Source: JAEULH01 sp034382075 (GTDB lineage: Bacteria; Pseudomonadota; Alphaproteobacteria; Rhodospirillales; Defluviicoccaceae). From it: DNA of 27,815 nt. This document shows positions 1 to 8,528 of the stretch, one piece after another. The notes under the pieces are model-generated. The model was given only the letters and a program-made list of their open reading frames with translations, searched no databases and was not told where the DNA came from. Position numbers and translations under genes: made by a program. Location of the stretch: the NCBI GenBank assembly GCA_034382075.1, contig JAXMOZ010000047.1, positions 1 to 27,815 of the forward strand, written 5' to 3'. Each line of letters opens with the position of its first letter. The first letter of the stretch is position 1.

Positions 1-1733
1 CGATCGAGGTCGCGGTCACCGACGCCAAGGGGGTCACGACCAAGCAGGGCTTCACCATCACCGTTCTCGACGTGAACGAGACGATCCCGGCGGTGGTCAG
101 CCTCAGCGGCGGGTCGATCCGCGAGAATGCGGCGGCCGGCGAGCAGGTTGCGACCGCGGCGGCGAAGGGAGCCGCGGGCGACGTGTTCCGCTATTCCCTG
201 TCGAACAACGCCGGCGGCCGCTTCGCCATCGACGCCCAGACGGGCGTAATCACGGTCGCGGCGGGCGCCGTGCTCGACTACGAGGGCGCCACCTCGCATG
301 CGATCGAGGTCGCGGTCACCGATGCCAAGGGGATCACGACCAAGCAGGGCTTCACCATCACCGTTCTCGACGTGAACGAGACGATCCCGGCGGTGGTCAG
401 CCTCAGCGGTGGGTCGATCCGGGAGAACGCACCGGCCGGTGAGCAGGTCGCGACGGTCGCGGCGAAGGGGGCCGCGGGCGACGTGTTCCGCTACGCCCTG
501 TCCAACAACGCCGGCGGGCGCTTCGCCATCGACGCCCAGACGGGCGTGATCACGGTTGCGGCGGGCGCAGTGCTCGACTACGAGGCCGCCACCTCGCATG
601 CGATCGAGGTCGCGGTCACCGATGCCAAAGGGATCACGACCAAGCAGGGCTTCTCCATCGCCGTTCTCGACGTGAACGAGACCACGGGCGGGCTGAAGCT
701 GACCCACTTGATCCCGGAAAATGCTCCGGCCGGCACCGAGGTCGGGGTCGTGACGCCGCTTGATCAAGTCGTCACGAAGCCGTTCTTCTCGCTGAAGGAC
801 GACGCCGGCGGCCGCTTTGTGATCGACGCCGATACCGGCACCGTCCGCGTCTGCGAGGGCGCGGTGCTCGATGCCGAGGAAAGCCGGAACCACTCGCTCA
901 CCGCCGTCGCCGACGCGGGTTCCGGACGGGTGGTCGAGCAGTCGTTCCAGGTGTCGCTGGCCGACGTGAACGAACCGCCCATCGCGCTCTTCATGAGTGC
1001 GCAGGCCGTCGACAAAGGAGCTGCTGCCGGCACGCTGGTTGGCGTCGCCTCGACCCTCGATCAGGACGCGAACGATACGTTCAGCTACGCGCTGGTCGAC
1101 GACGCGCAGGGCCGGTTCGCGATTGACGCGGCAACCGGGGCGATCAGCGTTGCCCCCAACGCCAACCTCGATCCCGCGTCGGCGCCGTCGCACCGGATCA
1201 TCGTCAAGGCCACCGACAGCGCCGGGCACTCCCTCACCAACGGCTTCACCCTGACCGTGCGGACGTCCGCCGGCACCTCGGTGCAGCCGATGCTGATCGA
1301 CGCCGGCAGCACCGCCGACCTGGTCGATGCTCAGGGCCGCAGGTGGACCGCCGACACCGGCTTTGCCGGCGGCGGCATCGTCGACCGCGGTGCCATTGAG
1401 ATCGCCGGGACGACGAACGACCGTCTGTACCAGACGGAGCGCTGGGGCATGACCGGATACTCGCTGCCGGTCTCCCCTGGCCTCTACACTGTCAAGCTGC
1501 ACTTCGCCGAGACCTATGCGACCGCGCCAGGAGCGCGGATCTTCTCGGTCGACGTGGAGGGGCAGAAGCTGACGGACATCGACCTCGTCGCCGCGGCCGG
1601 AGCGCGCACGGCGATGGTGAGGTCGGTCCCGAACGTCGCTGTCAGCGATGGAAAGCTTGATATCGGCTTCACCGCCAAGGCGGGCGCTGCCGTGATCAAC
1701 GCCATTGAGGTCGAGCCAGCTCAGGCTCAGTAG
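1..1733 (+). CDS. Cadherin-repeat surface protein with C-terminal malectin-like domain (5' partial)
   Basis: The frame is open from position 3 to the window edge, so the gene starts outside and at least 576 residues are visible. The visible part is a chain of cadherin-like domains of about 100 residues, each with a LDYE-type acidic motif and ending in a D-V-N-E linker typical of calcium-binding cadherin repeats. The two complete units at 61-360 and 361-660 differ at only about 22 of 300 positions, and the partial unit before them keeps the same phase. Two diverged units follow (about 661-1260). The last 150 residues, from LIDAG near 1290, with RWTAD, LYQTERWG and LHFAE, resemble a malectin carbohydrate-binding domain. 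An extracellular adhesin or matrix protein is likely by family; the export route is not visible because the N-terminus is missing and no obvious C-terminal sorting signal was seen. Confidence 0.85.
   Translation, partial: IEVAVTDAKGVTTKQGFTITVLDVNETIPAVVSLSGGSIRENAAAGEQVATAAAKGAAGDVFRYSLSNNAGGRFAIDAQTGVITVAAGAVLDYEGATSHAIEVAVTDAKGITTKQGFTITVLDVNETIPAVVSLSGGSIRENAPAGEQVATVAAKGAAGDVFRYALSNNAGGRFAIDAQTGVITVAAGAVLDYEAATSHAIEVAVTDAKGITTKQGFSIAVLDVNETTGGLKLTHLIPENAPAGTEVGVVTPLDQVVTKPFFSLKDDAGGRFVIDADTGTVRVCEGAVLDAEESRNHSLTAVADAGSGRVVEQSFQVSLADVNEPPIALFMSAQAVDKGAAAGTLVGVASTLDQDANDTFSYALVDDAQGRFAIDAATGAISVAPNANLDPASAPSHRIIVKATDSAGHSLTNGFTLTVRTSAGTSVQPMLIDAGSTADLVDAQGRRWTADTGFAGGGIVDRGAIEIAGTTNDRLYQTERWGMTGYSLPVSPGLYTVKLHFAETYATAPGARIFSVDVEGQKLTDIDLVAAAGARTAMVRSVPNVAVSDGKLDIGFTAKAGAAVINAIEVEPAQAQ
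61..660 (+). repeat. Tandem 300-bp coding repeats (two full copies plus a partial copy before them)
   Basis: The sequence repeats with an exact period of 300 bp. Positions 1-60, 301-360 and 601-660 are almost the same, and 61-360 matches 361-660 at about 93 percent. Most differences are silent or conservative. The phase stays in frame, so unequal recombination would change copy number without breaking the protein. Confidence 0.95.
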
Positions 1734-1744
1734 TCTTCGCTGCA

Positions 1745-1782
1745 TCGCTCGGCGGCCCCGGTTCGGCCGCCGAGCGACTTTA
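1745..1782. terminator. Bidirectional hairpin terminator between convergent genes
   Basis: A perfect 13-bp stem (1745-1757 with 1765-1777) surrounds a 7-base loop. It lies between the stop of the cadherin gene at 1733 and the stop of lysS at 1787. The plus side is followed by CTTTAT, only a weak T run. The position and symmetry suggest it serves both strands. Confidence 0.75.
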
Positions 1783-1786
1783 TCAC

Positions 1787-3421
1787 CTACTCGCCCGACA
1801 CCTGTGCCCGGCCAGCTGCGACGACATCGTTCAGCATGGCAACCGTGTCGCCGACGCCGTAGAGCGCAATGAACGATCCCATCCTCGGCCCTTCGTCCTG
1901 GCCCAGCAGGATCTGGTAGAGGGCGCGGAACCAATCCTTCAGGCCGGGGAACACGGCTGCATAGCCCTTGCCTACCTCGTAAACGATCGTCTGCAACTCT
2001 TCGGCGGTAGCCGACTTCGGCGCAGCCGAGAGCGCTTCTGCCAGGTCGGCGAGCGCCGGTATCTCCTCAGGGCGAGGGAGCCGGTGCTTCTGCCTGGGCT
2101 TGATGAAGTCCTGGTAATAGGCGATCGCGTGCCCGATCAGCCGCCTGATCATCTGCTCGTTGCGAGCAGCGTCCTCGCCATAGTACGCGGAGACATAGTG
2201 CCAGATGAACGACGGGTCTTCGCTGTGGCAGGCGGCGACCAGGTTCAGAAGAAGCGCGTAGCTGACGGCATCCTCTTGTTGCGGGGGATTGCCCGCGTGG
2301 ATATGCCAGACGGGATTGTTGAGCCTGTCCAGGTCTCCCTGTTCCACATACGCATGCAAATCACCCACGTATTCATCGACCGTGCGCGGGATGATCCCAA
2401 GGTGCAGCCGCTTGGCAGTGCGCGGCTTGCTGTACATGAAATAGGCTAGGCTCTCCTGCGGCGCGTAGCGCAGCCACTCGTCCACCGAAAGCCCGTTTCC
2501 TCTGGACTTGGAAATCTTCTCTCCGTTCTCGTCCAGGAAGAGCTCGTAGATCAGGTTCATCGGTGGCCGTCCGCCGATGACACGGCAAATCCGCGTCGCC
2601 AGCTGGACCGAGTCGATCAGGTCCTTGCCGGCCATCTCGTAATCCACCTCCAGCGCCGCCCAGCGCATCGCCCAGTCCGGCTTCCACTGCAGCTTGCAGC
2701 GGCCGCCGGTGACGGGCGTTTCGACCCGAGTTCCCCCCTCCTCTTCCTCGTAAACGACGGTTCCGGCGCCGGCGTCGGTGTGCACGACACGGGCCTGCAA
2801 CACCTGCCCGGTCTTCGCACAGACGGGCAGAAACGGGCTGTAGGTCGCCCGCCGCTCCGGTCCCAACGTCGGCAGCATGATCTTCAGCACCTCGTCGTAC
2901 CTTTCGAGGACCTTCAGCAGCGTCGCGTCGAACCGGCCGCTCTTGTAGTACTCGGTCGAACTCGCGAACTCGTAGTCGAAGCCGAACCGGTCGAGGAAGC
3001 CCCTCAGCATCGCGTTGTTGTGGTGGCCGAAGCTCTCGTACCGGCCGAAAGGATCCGGAACCGACGTCAGGGGCAGCCCGAGGTTGGCCGCCAGCATGTC
3101 GCGGTTGGGCACGTTGTCAGGGACGCTGCGCAGCGCATCCATGTCGTCCGAAAACGCCAGCAGCCGCGTCGGCTTTCCGGTGAGCACCGCAAAGGCGTTG
3201 CGAACCATGGTCGTGCGGACGACCTCGCCGAAGGTCCCCACGTGCGGTAGCCCCGACGGCCCGTAGCCCGTCTCGAACAGGACCGGCTTGTCGTCCGCCC
3301 GCGCCTGCCCCGAGAGTTTCTGGGCCAGTCCACGCGCCTCGACGAATGGCCAGGCACCGGCTTTACCGGCAGGCTCCCGGGTAGAGATTGCGCCTTCGGG
3401 CACTTCGAGCTCCGCAGTCAT
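1787..3421 (-). CDS. lysS: Lysyl-tRNA synthetase, class I (LysRS-I)
   Basis: 544 residues. It charges tRNA-Lys with lysine in the cytoplasm. This is the class I Rossmann-fold type, found in archaea and alphaproteobacteria, and not the class II enzyme of most bacteria. The HIGH-type motif is PSGLPHVG at residues 55-62 and the KMSKS motif is KISKS at 302-306, both in the expected places, and the length fits the family. The ATG at 3421 is preceded by GGGAG at ribosome-binding distance. It follows ubiD by 42 bases on the same strand and may be the last gene of a ubiA-ubiD-lysS transcript ending at the hairpin at 1745-1777. Confidence 0.96.
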   Translation of the reverse strand: MTAELEVPEGAISTREPAGKAGAWPFVEARGLAQKLSGQARADDKPVLFETGYGPSGLPHVGTFGEVVRTTMVRNAFAVLTGKPTRLLAFSDDMDALRSVPDNVPNRDMLAANLGLPLTSVPDPFGRYESFGHHNNAMLRGFLDRFGFDYEFASSTEYYKSGRFDATLLKVLERYDEVLKIMLPTLGPERRATYSPFLPVCAKTGQVLQARVVHTDAGAGTVVYEEEEGGTRVETPVTGGRCKLQWKPDWAMRWAALEVDYEMAGKDLIDSVQLATRICRVIGGRPPMNLIYELFLDENGEKISKSRGNGLSVDEWLRYAPQESLAYFMYSKPRTAKRLHLGIIPRTVDEYVGDLHAYVEQGDLDRLNNPVWHIHAGNPPQQEDAVSYALLLNLVAACHSEDPSFIWHYVSAYYGEDAARNEQMIRRLIGHAIAYYQDFIKPRQKHRLPRPEEIPALADLAEALSAAPKSATAEELQTIVYEVGKGYAAVFPGLKDWFRALYQILLGQDEGPRMGSFIALYGVGDTVAMLNDVVAAGRAQVSGE

Positions 3422-3463
3422 CTTACAGCTCCCGGTCTCGGCATCCGCCGGATGCGCTCCCCG

Positions 3464-4987
3464 TCATCCCCATATGGGCTTGCCGCTCCCCGGCAGGCCG
3501 TATCGCGGCCACTTCCGCGTGACCTCGTCGACGATGTCGTCGGACATACGGATGCGCCGCCCCCAAGGCCTCGTCGTTTCCGGCGGGATCTTGGTCGTCG
3601 CGTCGATGCCGATCTTGCCGCCCAGCCCGGAGACGGGCGAGGCAAAGTCGAGGTAGTCGATGGGGGTGTTCTCGATCAAGGTTATGTCGCGGACCGGATC
3701 AACGTTGGTCGAAGCGGCCCAAATCACGTCGGTCCAGTCTCGGGCATTTATGTCCGCATCCACCACGATCACGAACTTGGTGTACATGAACTGGCGCAGG
3801 TAGGACCAGGTCGCCATCATCACCCGCTTGGCGTGGCCCGGGTAGGCCTTGCGCATCGAGACGACCGCGACGCGGTACGAGCAGGCTTCCGGCGGCAGCC
3901 AGAAATCGACGATCTCCGGAAACTGCTGGACGATGAGCGGCACGAACAGCTCGTTCAGCGCCTCCCCAAGAATGGACGGCTCATCTGGGGGGCGGCCGGT
4001 GAAGGTCGAGAGGTAGATCGGCTGACGCCGCATCGTGATGGCGGAAACGGTGAACACCGGGAAGGGCTCAACGGCATTGTAATAGCCGGTGTGGTCGCCG
4101 TACGGCCCTTCGTCCTCGAAGCGGTCGAGCGCCACGTGGCCCTCGATCACGATCTCGGCGTTGGCGGGGACCTTGAGCGGCACCGTCTTGCAGTCCACCA
4201 GGTCGACCTTGCTCCCGCGCAGCAGCCCGGCGAACTGGTACTCGGACAAGGTATCCGGCACCGGCGTCACCGCCGCCAGGATCGTTCCCGGATCGGCACC
4301 GATGACCGCGGCAGCCGGCAGCGGTTCCTGGTGCTTCGCCTTCCAGCGGTCGTAGTGTTGCGCCCCGCCGCGGTGCTTCAGCCAGCGCATCAGCGTCGTC
4401 CGCGGGCCGGTGAGCTGCATGCGGTAGATGCCGAGGTTGAAGGCGTCCCGCTTGTCTCCGCCCTGCTCGCCGGCGGTGGGCCCCTGGGTCACGACCAGCG
4501 GCCAGGTGATCAGCGGCGCCGGCTCGCCAGGCCAACAGGATTGAACCGGCAGGCGGCGGAGATCGATCTCGTCGCCGAGCACCACCACCTCCTGACAGGG
4601 CGCGCGGGCCGTCGTCCTTGGCTTCATCGCCATGACGGTCTTCAGTAATGGCAGCATGTCCAGGGCTTGGCGCCAGCCGCCCGGCGGCTCCGGCTGGCGC
4701 AGGAAGGCGAGCAGTTCCCCCACCTCACGAAGCTGCGACGGCTCGCGTCCCATTCCCCAGGCAACGCGCTCCACCGTTCCGAACAGGTTGACCAGAACGG
4801 GCATTTCGTAGCGTCCCCGCTCTGCGTCGATCACCGTTTCGAAGAGGACGGCCGGCCCGCCTTCGGCAAGAAGCCGGGTCTGGATCTCGGTCATCTCGAG
4901 CACGGGCGACACCGGTTCTCGCACCCGGACCAGCCGGCCGGCCCCCTCCAGCCTCGCCATGAACTCCCGCAAAGATCCGTATGCCAT
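3464..4987 (-). CDS. ubiD: 4-hydroxy-3-polyprenylbenzoate decarboxylase UbiD
   Basis: 507 residues. It decarboxylates the prenylated 4-hydroxybenzoate made by UbiA during ubiquinone synthesis. Family enzymes use a prenylated FMN cofactor made by UbiX, and no ubiX is seen here. Recognisable signatures are NLGIYRMQ (184-191, containing the conserved Arg), EGPYGDHTGYY (293-303, next to the catalytic acid), GRPPDEPSILGEALNE (331-346), and the C-terminal DYLDFASPVSGLGGK segment that is nearly invariant in UbiD. It begins 7 bases after the ubiA stop, so the two consecutive pathway steps are almost certainly co-transcribed. Confidence 0.96.
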   Translation of the reverse strand: MAYGSLREFMARLEGAGRLVRVREPVSPVLEMTEIQTRLLAEGGPAVLFETVIDAERGRYEMPVLVNLFGTVERVAWGMGREPSQLREVGELLAFLRQPEPPGGWRQALDMLPLLKTVMAMKPRTTARAPCQEVVVLGDEIDLRRLPVQSCWPGEPAPLITWPLVVTQGPTAGEQGGDKRDAFNLGIYRMQLTGPRTTLMRWLKHRGGAQHYDRWKAKHQEPLPAAAVIGADPGTILAAVTPVPDTLSEYQFAGLLRGSKVDLVDCKTVPLKVPANAEIVIEGHVALDRFEDEGPYGDHTGYYNAVEPFPVFTVSAITMRRQPIYLSTFTGRPPDEPSILGEALNELFVPLIVQQFPEIVDFWLPPEACSYRVAVVSMRKAYPGHAKRVMMATWSYLRQFMYTKFVIVVDADINARDWTDVIWAASTNVDPVRDITLIENTPIDYLDFASPVSGLGGKIGIDATTKIPPETTRPWGRRIRMSDDIVDEVTRKWPRYGLPGSGKPIWG

Positions 4988-4994
4988 GGGACCG

Positions 4995-5930
4995 TCAGCC
5001 CGTGACCCGGCCGGCGACGATCCCGGCCAGAACGATCAGGCCGAAGTCGCGGTTGGACCGGAACTTCGCCAGACAATTGCGGGGATCGTCGAGGTCGACG
5101 CGGATCACCTGCCAGCGCGCGTGACCTCCCGCCACGGCAAGGGCGACGACCAGCGCCGGGGTGGCCGCGTCCGCTGCCACGGCGGCGGCGGCGAACAGGA
5201 CCAGGGCGATGCCGAAGAACGCCACGAGCCAGCGCTTCGTCGCCGGGCCGAGGAGGAGCGCGGTCGATTTCACCCCGACGCGGACATCGTCGCCCTTGTC
5301 CTGATGCGCGTAGATCGTATCGTAGGCCAGCGTCCAGAAGACGCCGCCCGCGTAAAGGAGCAGCGGCGCCACCTCCAGACCACCGGTGACCGCGCTCCAG
5401 CCCAACAGCGCTCCCCAGTTGAAGGCAAGTCCGAGGACCGCCTGCGGCCAGTACGTTATCCTCTTCATGAACGGGTAAGCCGCGACCACGGCGAGCGAGG
5501 CAATCCCGAGGCCGATCGAAAACGCGTTCAACTGCGCGAGGACGGCGAGGCCGATGCAGCACTGCAGGATGAAGAACGCGGCTGCCTGGCGGACGCTCAG
5601 CGCGCCGCTGGGCAGAGGGCGGACCGCGGTGCGCGCAACCTGGGCGTCGATGTCACGGTCGATGATGTCGTTCAGGGTGCAGCCGGCGCCGCGCATCACG
5701 ATGGCGCCGACCGCGAACAGAACCAGCAACCGAGGATCTGGCCAGCTCGGCCCGGCGAGGCTTATCCCCCACCAGCACGGCAGCAGCAGCAGCCACGTTC
5801 CGATGGGGCGGTCGAGCCGCGCGAGGCGCAGGTACGGCCGGAGCGACCGCGGAGCCTGGCGGTCGATCCAGTCGTTCGCGGGAATGTCGGTCGCCGTCTC
5901 CGCCATGACTGCCTGCTGTGGGATCTTCAT
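4995..5930 (-). CDS. ubiA: 4-hydroxybenzoate polyprenyltransferase UbiA
   Basis: 311 residues. This integral membrane prenyltransferase attaches the polyprenyl tail to 4-hydroxybenzoate, the first membrane step of ubiquinone synthesis. The two aspartate-rich motifs that bind the Mg-diphosphate are present: NDIIDRDID at 87-95 and DTIYAHQDKGDD at 204-215. They are separated by several hydrophobic segments (for example 42-60, 66-80, 112-155). The ATG at 5930 is used; a second ATG eight codons in is also possible. It is divergent from rsmE, with only 45 bases between the starts, and heads the ubiA-ubiD(-lysS) cluster. Confidence 0.96.
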   Translation of the reverse strand: MKIPQQAVMAETATDIPANDWIDRQAPRSLRPYLRLARLDRPIGTWLLLLPCWWGISLAGPSWPDPRLLVLFAVGAIVMRGAGCTLNDIIDRDIDAQVARTAVRPLPSGALSVRQAAAFFILQCCIGLAVLAQLNAFSIGLGIASLAVVAAYPFMKRITYWPQAVLGLAFNWGALLGWSAVTGGLEVAPLLLYAGGVFWTLAYDTIYAHQDKGDDVRVGVKSTALLLGPATKRWLVAFFGIALVLFAAAAVAADAATPALVVALAVAGGHARWQVIRVDLDDPRNCLAKFRSNRDFGLIVLAGIVAGRVTG

Positions 5931-5975
5931 GCGCGCCGGACCCTATAGCGCCGAGCCCGGCAGCGGAAGCGGCGG

Positions 5976-6776
5976 ATGAGCGCAGCGCTGGCGCAAGCGG
6001 AAGGGCGGGTTCGCCTGTTCGTCGGCGCCGATCTTGGCGAGGGCCGCTCGCTGGCGCTTAGGGAAGGCCAGGCCCACTACCTGGCGAACGTCATGCGGCT
6101 GGCTTCCGGCGATGCGGTCCGGGTGTTCAACGGCCGTGACGGCGAGTGGCTGGCGCGGATCGAGCGAATGCAGAGGGCGGCTGCGGCGCTCACCGTCGAG
6201 CGGCGGCTGCGCGCCCAGGAGGCCGATGCCGGGCCTTGGCTCATCTTCGCGCCGGTGAAGAAATCCGCGACCGACTACATCGTCGAGAAGGCGACGGAGC
6301 TCGGGGCGGGCCGCATCTGGCCGGTGATGACCGAGAGAACGATCGCCGCCCGGGTGGCCACAGCGCGAATGCAGGCCACCGCCATCGAGGCGGCGGAACA
6401 ATGTGGGCGGTTGACGGTGCCCGAGATCGCAGCGCCTTCTACGCTTGTCCAACTGGTTGCCGACTGGCCGCCGGAACGCGCGCTGCTGCTGGCGCATCCG
6501 CCGGGCAGCGGGCGAGCAGAGCCCGTCGTCGAAGCCATGTCCGCGCTTGCGTCGTCCGCGCCGGCCTCGCTCCCGCCCGCAGTCGGGCTTCTGGTTGGAC
6601 CGGAGGGCGGATTGACCCGCGGCGAGGTTGATGTTCTCGCCAGCTTGCCCTGTGCTAAGGTCGTTCATCTCGGCCCCCGTACCCTTCGGGCCGAGACGGC
6701 AGTGGCGGCGCTTCTCGCCTGCTGGCAGTGCCTGGCCGGTGACTGGCGAGATGGCGGGACCCCGCCGAAGCGCTGA
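5976..6776 (+). CDS. rsmE: 16S rRNA (uracil-1498-N3)-methyltransferase RsmE
   Basis: 266 residues. It methylates U1498 of 16S rRNA with S-adenosylmethionine and belongs to the SPOUT (trefoil-knot) superfamily. Residues 10-75 form the N-terminal PUA-like RNA-binding part. Knot-region signatures are EKATELGA (104-111), VGPEGGLT (207-214) and LGPRTLRAETA (232-242). The ATG lies just after a GGAAGCGGCGG purine-rich stretch. It is followed 22 bases later by gshA; this rsmE-gshA order is common in alphaproteobacteria. Confidence 0.95.
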   Translation: MSAALAQAEGRVRLFVGADLGEGRSLALREGQAHYLANVMRLASGDAVRVFNGRDGEWLARIERMQRAAAALTVERRLRAQEADAGPWLIFAPVKKSATDYIVEKATELGAGRIWPVMTERTIAARVATARMQATAIEAAEQCGRLTVPEIAAPSTLVQLVADWPPERALLLAHPPGSGRAEPVVEAMSALASSAPASLPPAVGLLVGPEGGLTRGEVDVLASLPCAKVVHLGPRTLRAETAVAALLACWQCLAGDWRDGGTPPKR

Positions 6777-6798
6777 GCGGGAACCTGGACCTCCGCGA

Positions 6799-8169
6799 AT
6801 GGCCACAGATCCCTTGCACCAACGAGAAGCGGTCGTCACCGACAAGCGTCAGCTCGTCGAGTACATGGCGGGCGGATGCAAGCCGGAGGCGGAGTGGCGG
6901 ATCGGAACCGAGCATGAGAAGCTCGCCTACCACCTCGAGGATTTCCGCCCCCTCGCCTACGATGAGCCCGGCGGCGTCCGCGCGGTCCTGGACGGGCTGA
7001 TCGGCCTTGGCTGGCAGCCGGTCAACGAGAACGGCCATGTCATCGCCCTGGTCGATGGCAAGGGGTGCTCGATCACCCTGGAGCCCGGGGGACAGCTGGA
7101 GCTCTCGGGCGCCCCGCTCGGCAATATCCACCAGACCTGCGGCGAGATCGACCGGCACCTCAAGCAGGTGAAGGCGGTGGCGGCGGAGCTCAACGTCGGC
7201 TTCCTCGGCATCGGCTACCAGCCGAAGTGGGCGCTCGAGGATATCCCGTGGATGCCCAAGCAGCGCTACGCCATCATGCGCAGGTACATGCCGACCCGGG
7301 GCTCGCTCGGTCTGGACATGATGCTCGCCACCTGCACGGTGCAGGTGAACCTCGATTTCGACAGCGAAGCGACGATGGCGCGGATGTTCCGCATCGGCAT
7401 CGCGCTGCAGCCGGTTGCGACGGCGCTGTTTGCAAACTCCCCCTTCCGCCACGGCCGCCCGAACGGCTTTCTCAGCTACCGAAGCTACATCTGGACCGAC
7501 ACCGATCCCGACCGCAGCGGCATGCTGCCGTTCGTCTTCGAACCGGGCTTCGGCTTCGAGCGCTACGTCGACTACATGCTCGACGTGCCGATGTACTTCG
7601 TCTACCGCGACGGCCGCTACATCGACGTCGCCGGGCAATCTTTCCGCGATTTCCTCGCCGCGCGGCTGCCGGGCCTTCCCGGCGAGGCGCCGACGCTGCG
7701 CGACTGGGAAGACCATCTGACGACGGCGTTTCCGGAGGTCCGGCTGAAGCGCTTCCTGGAAATGCGCGGCGCCGACGGCGGCCCCTGGAACCGCTTGTGC
7801 GCGCTGCCGGCGTTTTGGGTGGGACTGCTCTACGACGCCTCGGCGCGCGACGCCGCCTGGGACATGGTCAAGAGCTGGAGCGCCGAGGAGATGGCCGCGA
7901 TCCGCGAGGGGGTGCCGAGGCTCGCGCTGCGCACCCCCTTCCGCAATGGCACGGTTCGCGATCTGGCTCTGGAAACCCTGCGCATCGCCCACGAAGGCTT
8001 GTCCAACCGGCGCCGCGAGGATGGGGTCGGCCTCGACGAGACGAAGTTCCTCCATCCGCTGTTCACCATCGCCGAGTCGGACTTCACTCCGGCGGAGGAT
8101 CTGCTCGCGGCCTACGCCGGACGATGGAACGAAAGCGTCGATCCGGTCTTCCGCGAGTTCGCCTATTAA
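6799..8169 (+). CDS. gshA: Glutamate-cysteine ligase, plant/alphaproteobacterial type
   Basis: 456 residues from the ATG at 6799. It makes gamma-glutamylcysteine from glutamate, cysteine and ATP, the first step of glutathione synthesis. It belongs to the GCS2 family (plant and alphaproteobacterial branch). Motifs include IGTEHEK (35-41), EPGGQLELSG (95-104) and TCTVQVNLDF (178-187). The frame stays open upstream to 6628, but that would overlap rsmE by about 150 bases, and family members begin near the MATDPL segment, so the ATG at 6799 was chosen. The Shine-Dalgarno is weak, which fits translation soon after rsmE. Confidence 0.95.
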   Translation: MATDPLHQREAVVTDKRQLVEYMAGGCKPEAEWRIGTEHEKLAYHLEDFRPLAYDEPGGVRAVLDGLIGLGWQPVNENGHVIALVDGKGCSITLEPGGQLELSGAPLGNIHQTCGEIDRHLKQVKAVAAELNVGFLGIGYQPKWALEDIPWMPKQRYAIMRRYMPTRGSLGLDMMLATCTVQVNLDFDSEATMARMFRIGIALQPVATALFANSPFRHGRPNGFLSYRSYIWTDTDPDRSGMLPFVFEPGFGFERYVDYMLDVPMYFVYRDGRYIDVAGQSFRDFLAARLPGLPGEAPTLRDWEDHLTTAFPEVRLKRFLEMRGADGGPWNRLCALPAFWVGLLYDASARDAAWDMVKSWSAEEMAAIREGVPRLALRTPFRNGTVRDLALETLRIAHEGLSNRRREDGVGLDETKFLHPLFTIAESDFTPAEDLLAAYAGRWNESVDPVFREFAY

Positions 8170-8528
8170 GGCCTACACCTTCATCATTCGTTACCCACTG
8201 GAAGGCGCTGAGGAAGCTTGCCGGGAACTTCCCAACCAGCACCTTGCCATCGACCAGGACAAGGTGATGTCGAGCTACGGGTCGTGGCGGGGTTCCGTAC
8301 CACGTGATGACCCCGTCACCTGACCGGGAGACGTTGGTGCCCCTTCTTGGTCAATGCGAGATCGATCTCGCCTTTTGCGCCCGCTCGTCCACATTGTGGA
8401 TGTTCCGCAGATAGGTCTGGCGGTCGCGGATCCGTAACGAGGAACCTGGGACGATCAACCTGTATCTGCCGGCCGAGGTGATGGAGCAGAGCCAGCGGAG
8501 GGCGGCATGAGCCCTCCTGCCCCTCGCG
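8170..8528. other. Gene-poor stretch with broken reading-frame remnants
   Basis: No intact gene was found between the gshA stop and the SEFIR-FGE stop. On the minus strand, short protein-like stretches occur in different frames and are cut by stops. One reads RHHLVLVDGKVLVGKFPASF near 8205-8265, one reads RDRQTYLRNIHNVDERAQK near 8370-8430, and one ends in LALTKKGH near 8330-8365. They look like pieces of one or more decayed small genes, but the original family could not be identified. Confidence 0.35.

Noticed and set aside
61..660. CRISPR-like regular repeat
   Set aside because: The 300-bp period is in frame and encodes cadherin-like domains; no short repeats with unique spacers exist.
6628..6798. 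N-terminal extension of gshA into rsmE
   Set aside because: Would overlap rsmE by about 150 bases and adds residues not expected in the family; the ATG at 6799 fits the family N-terminus.
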